Positions 1 to 5,072 of a stretch of DNA of 8,325 nt are shown here, one piece after another. Positions within the stretch are counted from its first letter, which is position 1, and every line of letters begins with the position of its first letter. The position numbers were made by a program, and so were the translations under genes. This DNA comes from Campylobacteraceae bacterium (GTDB taxonomy: Bacteria; Campylobacterota; Campylobacteria; Campylobacterales; Campylobacteraceae), in NCBI GenBank assembly GCA_031290675.1, contig JAITNC010000012.1, positions 1-8,325 of the forward strand. Direction: 5' to 3'. Under the pieces are notes generated by a model. The model made no database searches. It was given only the letters and a program-made list of their open reading frames with translations, and was not told the DNA's origin.

Positions 1-65
1 CGCCAAAAGAACCCTCAAAAACACCCGAACTTCCCGAAAACACAAAATCAAAAAAGGCGAAATAG
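1..65 (+). CDS. tatB: C-terminal end of a probable TatB (partial, cut by window start)
   Basis: An open frame entering from the left edge (codons in phase with base 3) ends at TAG 63-65. The visible 20 residues are rich in Pro, Lys, Glu and Thr (PKEPSKTPELPENTKSKKAK) and have no hydrophobic segment. This is the kind of charged, disordered tail that ends TatB proteins, which carry one N-terminal membrane helix and an amphipathic helix and work with TatC as the receptor for twin-arginine signal peptides. The stop is directly followed by the tatC ATG with no base between, so the two are almost certainly cotranscribed and translationally coupled. The identification rests on context and composition, because the diagnostic N-terminus lies outside the window. 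The other two + frames either run on into tatC or end in the TGA just inside it and are less likely. Confidence 0.6.
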   Translation, partial: PKEPSKTPELPENTKSKKAK

Positions 66-896
66 ATGTTTGAGGACTTGAAACCGCACCTGATTGAGCT
101 CAAAAAAAGACTTCTTATCTCCATAAGCGTGTTTTTTGTCCTGTTTATCGTCGTGTTTCCGTTTTGGAAGCCCATAGAGATGTTTATGGCGAAGCCGCTT
201 TTTGAGGCGATGAACGTAGAGTACAAACTGAGTTATGACATGACATTTCAAAATCTCTATCAAAGCGTTACAAATTTTGATATGCCTGAGGAGCTGAAAA
301 ACAACCCGATTATGATGACAAACGACATATTTGAGGCTGTTTTTATGTCTTTCAAGATATCGTTTTTCACGGCTTTTATATTTGCGCTGCCTGTGATATT
401 TTGGCAGTTTTGGCTCTTTGTCGCGCCCGGACTGTACGACCACGAGAAAAAGTACGTCATACCGTTCGTGCTGTTTGCGACTGTGATGTTTCTGCTCGGG
501 GCGGCGTTTTGTTACTATGCGGTATTGCCTCTGAGCTTTGGATTTGCTATCGGTTTTAGCAAGGGTTTGTTTGTATATGTGCCGAAAATCACCGAATACG
601 TGGGCACTTTCATCAAACTTATGATAGGCTTCGGACTCTCTTTTGAGTTTCCCGTCATAAGTCTGTTTTTGGCGAAATTGGGTTTCATCACCGACAAAAC
701 CCTCAAAAGCTTTTTCAGATACGCCATCGTGCTGATATTTGTATTTGCCGCCATTATCACTCCGCCCGATGTCATATCGCAGGTGTTTATGGCTATACCG
801 CTGTTGCTTTTGTACGGGCTTTCTATATTGATAGTGCGTATGATAAACCCTTACAAAGAAGAAGATGATTTGAGCGAGGAAGATGTTAAAGCTTGA
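66..896 (+). CDS. tatC: Sec-independent protein translocase subunit TatC
   Basis: TatC is the polytopic inner-membrane core of the twin-arginine translocase; with TatB it binds RR signal peptides of folded, often cofactor-containing proteins and recruits TatA. The 276-residue product has the family hallmarks: N-terminal HLIELKKRL (8-16), the first cytoplasmic loop FWQFWLFVAPGLYDHEKKY (112-130) in which F118 and E127 match the signal-peptide-binding F94 and E103 of E. coli TatC, FEFPV (193-197, E194 matching E170) and ITPPDVISQ (231-239, D235 matching D211). Six hydrophobic segments are visible, with an acidic C-tail. The first periplasmic loop (about 43-90) is some 25-30 residues longer than in E. 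coli. The ATG abuts the preceding stop and is preceded by a purine-rich AAGGCGA. It overlaps queA by 14 bases, as expected of a tight operon. Confidence 0.97.
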   Translation: MFEDLKPHLIELKKRLLISISVFFVLFIVVFPFWKPIEMFMAKPLFEAMNVEYKLSYDMTFQNLYQSVTNFDMPEELKNNPIMMTNDIFEAVFMSFKISFFTAFIFALPVIFWQFWLFVAPGLYDHEKKYVIPFVLFATVMFLLGAAFCYYAVLPLSFGFAIGFSKGLFVYVPKITEYVGTFIKLMIGFGLSFEFPVISLFLAKLGFITDKTLKSFFRYAIVLIFVFAAIITPPDVISQVFMAIPLLLLYGLSILIVRMINPYKEEDDLSEEDVKA

Positions 897-1911
897 CCCA
901 TCTCTGTCGTCAAGTTACGACTATCATCTGCCAAACTCACTCATAGCTTCTCACCCTATCCACCCCAAAGAGAATGCCGCCCTGCTCGTGTATGAACGAG
1001 CTTCAAATAGGATAACGCACGCACATTTTGGAGAAATATTTGATTTTTTGCCAAACGATTTGAGTGTTTTACTGAATGATACAAAAGTGATACAAGCCCG
1101 CATATTTGGGCTTAAAGAGCGTGGCGGGGGCGTTGAGCTGTTATTTAACTCGCCCTTAAACCAACATAGATTTAAAGTACACATAAAAGGCAGAGTAAAA
1201 GCGGGCAGCAGGCTTGTTTTTGAGCGTGGCTTGAGTGCGGAGGTACTGGAGCTAAACAGCGACGGCACAAGGGTCGTGAGCTTTTGGCAAAATGGCAAAA
1301 TGCTGGAAACGCACGAGCTTTTCGCTGTTCTTGATACGATAGGACACGTGCCGCTGCCGCCGTACATCAAACGAGATGACACGCAAGAGGACGTGGTGGA
1401 GTATCAGACGCTTTTCGCGAAAAACGAGGGTGCTGTAGCCGCGCCGACCGCCTCTTTGCACTTCAGCGAGCAGAGTTTTGCGAAACTTCAACAAAAATAC
1501 GAAACAGAGTTTATCACGCTTCACGTTGGGGCGGGAACTTTCAAGGGCGTGGAGAGTTTGGACATCAAAAATCACACTATGCACAAAGAGTATTTTGATA
1601 TACCAGAGCCCGCCGCACAAATCATCAAAAGTGAGAAAAAAATCCTAAGTGTCGGCACGACTGTAACAAGGAGTATTGAGTATTTTGTCAGAACGGGACG
1701 ATATAGCGGCGAATGCGACCTGTTTTTGAACCCGTTAAATCCGCCAAAAAGAGTGGACTACCTGCTGACAAATTTTCACCTGCCACGCTCCACGCTGATA
1801 ATGCTCGTAGCGGGATTTATAGGGCTTGAGGAAACTTTGAGGGCATACAGGGAGGCTGTGGAGAGAAAATACCGCTTTTTCTCATACGGCGACGCAATGC
1901 TGATAGTGTAA
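883..1911 (+). CDS. queA: S-adenosylmethionine:tRNA ribosyltransferase-isomerase QueA
   Basis: QueA transfers and isomerises the ribosyl part of S-adenosylmethionine onto preQ1 at position 34 of tRNAs with GUN anticodons, giving epoxyqueuosine, the next-to-last step of queuosine synthesis in the cytoplasm. The 342-residue product is full length for the family and shows its blocks in order: YDYHLPNSLIASHP (12-25), VLLNDTKVIQARIFG (62-76), GHVPLPPYIKR (154-164), YQTLFAKNEGAVAAPTASLHF (174-194), LHVGAGTFKGV (213-223), VGTTVTRSIE (257-266), LLTNFHLPRSTLIMLV (294-309) and the C-terminal YRFFSYGDAMLI (330-341). The ATG at 883 lies inside tatC and follows GAGCGAGGAAG, a good ribosome site. The location after tatC is a matter of operon packing; there is no functional tie between the two products. 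The TAA at 1909-1911 is followed by the promoter of an unrelated module. Confidence 0.98.
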   Translation: MLKLDPSLSSSYDYHLPNSLIASHPIHPKENAALLVYERASNRITHAHFGEIFDFLPNDLSVLLNDTKVIQARIFGLKERGGGVELLFNSPLNQHRFKVHIKGRVKAGSRLVFERGLSAEVLELNSDGTRVVSFWQNGKMLETHELFAVLDTIGHVPLPPYIKRDDTQEDVVEYQTLFAKNEGAVAAPTASLHFSEQSFAKLQQKYETEFITLHVGAGTFKGVESLDIKNHTMHKEYFDIPEPAAQIIKSEKKILSVGTTVTRSIEYFVRTGRYSGECDLFLNPLNPPKRVDYLLTNFHLPRSTLIMLVAGFIGLEETLRAYREAVERKYRFFSYGDAMLIV

Positions 1912-1927
1912 TATATGTTTTTTATAC

Positions 1928-1933
1928 TATAAT
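1928..1933 (+). promoter_or_regulatory. Probable sigma-70 -10 box of the antitoxin-Fic operon
   Basis: A perfect TATAAT lies 17 bases after the queA stop, preceded by a T-rich tract (GTTTTTTATAC) and with no convincing -35 hexamer, as is common for Campylobacterota vegetative promoters. A start about 7 bases downstream would give a leader of about 20 bases containing the AAAAGGGG ribosome site of the antitoxin gene. It also places the alternative ATG at 1935 too close to the -10 box to be a useful start. No operator palindrome was recognised near it. Confidence 0.55.
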
Positions 1934-1961
1934 AATGCAAAGTATTAAAAGGGGCAAGAAA

Positions 1962-2210
1962 ATGAGAGCATATCAACCAAAAAGCATAGAAGAGAGCTTG
2001 GCAATTCTTTGGGAATACAAAGATAAAATACCACAAAAAACATATGAAAATATATATGATATCATATGTGATTTTGCTATTGAAAATATGTTTTTAGATA
2101 GAGAGGATATTGAAACAGATATAAAAATTTTATCAGGAGAGATTACATTAGAAAAATCAATAGCTGAAACAATTGACAATTTTAAGGCTAGACAATCTAA
2201 GGCTTCATAG
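1962..2210 (+). CDS. VbhA-like antitoxin of a Fic toxin module
   Basis: A small acidic 82-residue protein directly upstream of fic. Class I Fic antitoxins of the VbhA type insert a helix with the motif (S/T)xxxE(G/N) next to the Fic active site; its glutamate displaces the ATP gamma-phosphate and blocks AMP transfer. Here the matching helix reads D37-FAI-E41-N42: the inhibitory Glu and the Asn are present, but the first position is Asp, not Ser/Thr. It is followed 17-18 residues later by SGEITLEKSIAETI (58-71), the G-E-I-(T/S) plus helix block typical of the VbhA family, at a spacing like that of VbhA as I recall it. The start chosen is ATG 1962, which has AAAAGGGG 8 bases upstream; ATG 1935 sits on the -10 region. 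The gene ends in TAG overlapping the GTG of fic, so antitoxin is made first and coupled to toxin. It is clearly AT-richer than queA. Confidence 0.82.
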   Translation: MRAYQPKSIEESLAILWEYKDKIPQKTYENIYDIICDFAIENMFLDREDIETDIKILSGEITLEKSIAETIDNFKARQSKAS

Positions 2211-2827
2211 TGTCTATTTATACAGACAAGTTATTAAATTCAAATTTGATAGGTGCTAAAACAACTGACGAACTATTTTTAATGGAAAGAAAATTAAGTC
2301 AAACAAAAGTGCTTTATTTAAAGCAAAATCCTATTAAAGGCGATTTTGACTATAAACATCTAAAAGATATTCATAAGTTTATTTTTGAATATATATATTC
2401 AACGGCAGGAAAAGATAGAGCCGAGCTTGGTTTTAAAAATACACCATTTGGCAAATATGATAATGACGGCATTTTCAATACATTCGTTGATGGAAGTAAT
2501 ATAAGAGCTGAAGCGAAAAAGATTTTTGATGAGTTGCGTGAGAAAAATTTTCTAAAAAATATGGATTTTGGGGATTTTAATAAACAAGCGGCTAATTTTT
2601 TTATTAAATTAAATAACCTGCACCCATTTATTGAGGGTAATGGCAGGACGCAGCGTATATTTATGCGAGAACTTGCTAAAGAAGCCGGGTACAATCTTGC
2701 ATTAAACAAAATCAAAGGCGCTGATATAATAAACGCCTGCTCTTATGCAAGGTATGGCAATAAGACGGATTTAAGCGTTCTTTTTATCACAGTTTGCAAA
2801 CCAATAGATAAAAATACAATACTTTAA
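2210..2827 (+). CDS. fic: Fic/DOC family protein adenylyltransferase (toxin)
   Basis: Fic enzymes transfer AMP from ATP to a hydroxyl side chain of a target protein. FicT/VbhT-type toxins are known to AMPylate GyrB and ParE and so stop growth; the target here is unknown. The 205-residue protein carries the complete active-site loop HPFIEGNGRTQR (138-149): catalytic H138, the metal-binding acidic residue E142, the anion-binding GNGR, and R149, the arginine that the antitoxin glutamate would engage. The segment around NTPFGKY (77-83) is positioned like the flap that docks the target chain. There is no N-terminal inhibitory helix and no C-terminal secretion (BID) domain or DNA-binding domain, so it looks like a stand-alone toxin inhibited in trans. 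The start is GTG 2210 in a TAGTG overlap with the antitoxin stop, with TAAGG upstream. AT-rich composition unlike the flanking core genes suggests horizontal acquisition. Confidence 0.93.
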   Translation: MSIYTDKLLNSNLIGAKTTDELFLMERKLSQTKVLYLKQNPIKGDFDYKHLKDIHKFIFEYIYSTAGKDRAELGFKNTPFGKYDNDGIFNTFVDGSNIRAEAKKIFDELREKNFLKNMDFGDFNKQAANFFIKLNNLHPFIEGNGRTQRIFMRELAKEAGYNLALNKIKGADIINACSYARYGNKTDLSVLFITVCKPIDKNTIL

Positions 2828-2867
2828 AATACTTTCTCATTTTTTATTAATTTATAGAAAATTTTGT

Positions 2868-2873
2868 TACAAT
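2868..2873 (+). promoter_or_regulatory. Probable -10 box of the first RCC1 gene
   Basis: TACAAT within the block AAAATTTTGTTACAAT lies 29 bases before the GTG start. The same block, with one change (AAAATTTTGCTACAAT), precedes the second RCC1 gene at nearly the same distance, so the element was kept through the duplication. The region upstream is T-rich and no clear -35 box is seen. Confidence 0.55.
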
Positions 2874-2902
2874 ACGTTTTTACACTGCACAAGGAGTTTG
2901 TT

Positions 2903-4639
2903 GTGAGTTCAAAGCCATCAACTTGGTTTAATAAAAAAAGATTTTTAATTCTAATCAGCTTAGTATTACTCTTGCTTATTTTCGTTATTTACAGCCTGCT
3001 TGGAGGAAGTGAGCGCAAAGATATAACCGGCTTTTCGTTTGAGAGCGGCGTTGTCAAAGAAGCTCTCATCATCGGAACAGATATAAATGTAACGATTGAT
3101 TATTATTCTGCTGACCTGACGCCAAACGTCACCCATACAGGCGTGAGTTACACTCCTTCGGGGGCGATTGACTTTGAGGCTATGCCCGTAACTTACACCA
3201 TCACGGCTGAGGACGGTACGGAAAAAGACTACTCCGTAAATGTCAAACGAGCTTTTACCGTTGCAGCCGAAACTGAGCTTGCAAATGCTATTGACACGAT
3301 AACAAACGTTACTGCTAACTACATCACTATTTTCATCACAAATGACATAACCCTGAGCGGAAAAAACCGCAGGACTATCCCCTCTGCTTGGGCGGGAAGG
3401 CACATAACGCTTGAAAACAACTCTACCTCACCCGATGTAACTATCAAGGGGCTTACAGTCGCAAATGACGCCGCTGTAGGGCTTATTGGCGTAAATATTA
3501 TGAAGATTGCATCTATCAAAACGGGGCGTTCTTTCTCCCTCGCTCTCACAAACAACGGCAAGCTGTGGGCGAGCGGAGATAACAATCATGGTCAGTTGGG
3601 TTTGGGCAACACAAACAATCAAGCCTCATTTCAAAACGTAGCATTTGAGGGTTTAGACTCAGACGTAAAGATAGCCTCCATCTCGGCTAGCTCGGTTCAC
3701 TCCCTTGCATTGGACGATGAGGGCAGAGTGTGGGCGGCGGGAAATAACTTTGGTCAGTTGGGCTTGGGCAACACAAACAACCAAAACTCATTTCAGCTTG
3801 TGACGATTTCAAATCTAACTTTAGGCACAAAGATAGTATCTATCGCGGCCGGCAAATTTCACTCCCTCGCACTTGACAGTGAAGGCAGAGTGTGGGCGAG
3901 CGGGGTCAATGATGACGGTCAGTTGGGCTTGGGCAACACAAACAACCAGACCTCATTTCAGCCTGTGACGATAAGCGGATTGTCCCCAAACGCCAAAATC
4001 ATCTCCATCTCGGCAGGCAGCAGACATTCGCTCGCGCTTGACAGCGAGGGCAGAGTATGGGCGACAGGATACAACTATTACGGTCAGCTGGGTTTGGACA
4101 ATACCAGCAACCAAAACTCGTTTAAGAGCGTAACATTCAAAGGGCTGACTTCGGGCATCAAGATAGCCTCCATCTCAGCGGGCAATCTCCACTCCCTCGC
4201 CCTGACAAGTAACGGCAGGGTATGGGCGAGCGGTTGGAATAACGGCCTGCTGGGTCTGGGCAATATCATCGCTCAAGCCTCGTTCCAACCCGTCGCAATC
4301 GCCGCTTTAAGCTCAAACGCAAAAATCACCTCTATTTCGGCGGGGGATTATCACTCTCTCATTTTGACAAACAATGGTACGGTATACTCGGCTGGAGCTA
4401 GCGGGGCTGGGCAATTGGGGCTGGGCAATGTTACCAACCAAATCTCGTTCCAACCAACGCTAATCAAAGGCTTGAGCTCAGGCGCAAAGATAGCCTCTAT
4501 CTCGGCGGGCGGCGGACATTCGCTTGTATTGGACAGTGAAGGCAAAGTATACTCTAGCGGAGCCAACGAAGCCGGTCAGTTGGGTCTTGGCGATAGCAAT
4601 AGTACTCGCTACTTTTCATTTACGCCTGTAACGTTTTGA
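2903..4639 (+). CDS. Membrane-anchored seven-bladed RCC1-repeat protein with Ig-like/beta-helix stalk
   Basis: RCC1 propellers are seven-bladed folds used as binding scaffolds; bacterial members have no common known ligand. This 578-residue protein starts with a short basic stretch (WFNKKR, 8-13) and one hydrophobic helix (about 14-33) with no obvious cleavage site, predicting a signal anchor with the rest outside the cytoplasm. Residues 41-115 (ITGFSFES..., DLTPNVTHTGVSYTPSGA, PVTYTITAEDGTEKDYSV) resemble DUF5018-type Ig-like domains. Residues 120-200 (ITIFITNDITLSG, VTIKGLTV) resemble a piece of right-handed beta-helix. From 201 to the end are seven repeats of about 55 residues with the pattern KIxSISAGxxHSLALDSEGRVWAxGxNxxG/QLGLG. 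The first blade lacks the His. The start is GTG 2903, behind AAGGAG at 2891-2896; the paralog at 5073 begins at the matching place, which argues against the in-frame TTG at 2864. Function unknown. Confidence 0.88.
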   Translation: MSSKPSTWFNKKRFLILISLVLLLLIFVIYSLLGGSERKDITGFSFESGVVKEALIIGTDINVTIDYYSADLTPNVTHTGVSYTPSGAIDFEAMPVTYTITAEDGTEKDYSVNVKRAFTVAAETELANAIDTITNVTANYITIFITNDITLSGKNRRTIPSAWAGRHITLENNSTSPDVTIKGLTVANDAAVGLIGVNIMKIASIKTGRSFSLALTNNGKLWASGDNNHGQLGLGNTNNQASFQNVAFEGLDSDVKIASISASSVHSLALDDEGRVWAAGNNFGQLGLGNTNNQNSFQLVTISNLTLGTKIVSIAAGKFHSLALDSEGRVWASGVNDDGQLGLGNTNNQTSFQPVTISGLSPNAKIISISAGSRHSLALDSEGRVWATGYNYYGQLGLDNTSNQNSFKSVTFKGLTSGIKIASISAGNLHSLALTSNGRVWASGWNNGLLGLGNIIAQASFQPVAIAALSSNAKITSISAGDYHSLILTNNGTVYSAGASGAGQLGLGNVTNQISFQPTLIKGLSSGAKIASISAGGGHSLVLDSEGKVYSSGANEAGQLGLGDSNSTRYFSFTPVTF

Positions 4640-4828
4640 GAGTTGTGTTATTGCGCCGAAGTCACCTTTTATGTTCTCTCCCACGCTCTTTTGCACCAAT
4701 ACTTCGTTGAGTGCTCGCCAGCGTCGTCATATACCAGTTCGTATTATTCCTAGCAGGCTCACTCTCTGCCTCGTCTTGGCACAAAATAGCTGTGCCATAA
4801 GAACATAAATTTGGTATTCACTAAGCCA
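4640..4828. other. Gene-free stretch after the first RCC1 gene, no recognised content
   Basis: No credible gene, promoter or terminator was found here. The - strand has an open stretch of about 45 codons (roughly 4670-4815) with a protein-like mix of residues (for example NWYMTTLASTQRSIGAKERG), but no start with a ribosome site and no family I recognise. It could be the remnant of a broken gene or chance. The sequence has none of the repeat families that start at 4829. Confidence 0.4.
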
Positions 4829-4865
4829 CCTCCTCCGTCATTGCGAGCCGCAGGCGTGGCAATCC
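4829..4865 (+). repeat. Dispersed palindromic repeat, family A, subtype A1 (copy 1)
   Basis: Starts CCTCCTCCGTCATTGC and ends GGCGTGGCAATCC. The ends ATTGC/GCAAT pair, and an inner GCC/GGC pair closes a GCA loop (GCCGCAGGC), giving a stem-loop. The same subtype recurs at 6344-6380 with a changed centre (ACTCCGTTGGC). Elements of this general type, with TCATTGCGAG and GTGGCAATCC ends, are scattered in intergenic DNA of many bacteria. Confidence 0.75.
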
Positions 4866-4880
4866 CGCATTAACATGGTG

Positions 4881-4899
4881 GGAATTGCGCCACAATGAC
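4881..4899 (-). repeat. Shortened family A repeat in inverse orientation
   Basis: GGAATTGCGCCACAATGAC is, on the - strand, a GTCATTG...GGCGCAATTCC version of family A with most of the centre missing. With the copy at 4829-4865 it makes a head-to-head pair, so that GCAATCCC (4859-4866) and GGGAATTGC (4880-4888) can also pair with one bulged base across a 13-base loop. Confidence 0.5.
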
Positions 4900-4908
4900 C
4901 CTCCCCAT

Positions 4909-4952
4909 GTCATTCAGAGCCGAAGGCGAAGAATCTGTGTTTTGTTTGTGTT
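4909..4952 (+). repeat. Dispersed repeat, family B (copy 1)
   Basis: Begins GTCATTCAGAGCCGAAGGCG and continues through GAAGAATCTGTG to TTTGTGTT. The second copy, at 6539-6584, shares the GTCAT start and the ATCTGTGTTT...TTTGTGTT end but has a different centre. The general form, GTCATTC with GAAGAATCT, is a familiar intergenic repeat type. Confidence 0.6.
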
Positions 4953-4960
4953 CCCATACC

Positions 4961-4993
4961 GTCATTGCGAGGAGCGTAGCGACGTGGCAATCC
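4961..4993 (+). repeat. Dispersed palindromic repeat, family A, subtype A2 (copy 1)
   Basis: A 33-base element starting GTCATTGCGAGGAGCGTAGC and ending GACGTGGCAATCC. Nearly identical copies lie in inverse orientation at 6468-6500 (2 differences) and 6598-6630 (a few more). It ends just before the promoter region of the second RCC1 gene, so that gene is bracketed by inverted copies of this element. Confidence 0.8.
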
Positions 4994-5035
4994 ATCTTTC
5001 TTGCGCATTTTTTATCTATTTGTATAAAATTTTGC

Positions 5036-5041
5036 TACAAT
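5036..5041 (+). promoter_or_regulatory. Probable -10 box of the second RCC1 gene
   Basis: TACAAT preceded by AAAATTTTGC, 31 bases before ATG 5073. The block and its T-rich upstream (CATTTTTTAT...) match the promoter of the first RCC1 gene almost base for base, supporting a promoter that was copied with the gene. A ribosome site AAGGGG (5062-5067) lies between it and the ATG. Confidence 0.55.
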
Positions 5042-5072
5042 ATATTTTAGCAACACCATACAAGGGGTTTTT

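Noticed and set aside
48..443. 131-codon open frame on - opposite tatC
   Set aside because: Lys/Arg/His-rich translation typical of the complement of a membrane protein gene; tatC is certain on the other strand.
1935..1961. Earlier ATG for the antitoxin at 1935
   Set aside because: It lies two bases after the TATAAT box and has no ribosome site, while ATG 1962 has AAAAGGGG at good spacing.
2864..2902. Earlier in-frame TTG start for the first RCC1 gene
   Set aside because: It overlaps the probable -10 box; GTG 2903 has AAGGAG and matches the start of the paralog.
2210..4639. Fic and RCC1 as a joint toxin/effector system
   Set aside because: The genes have separate promoters and different composition, and the RCC1 paralog occurs without Fic in front. 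Nothing beyond adjacency links them.
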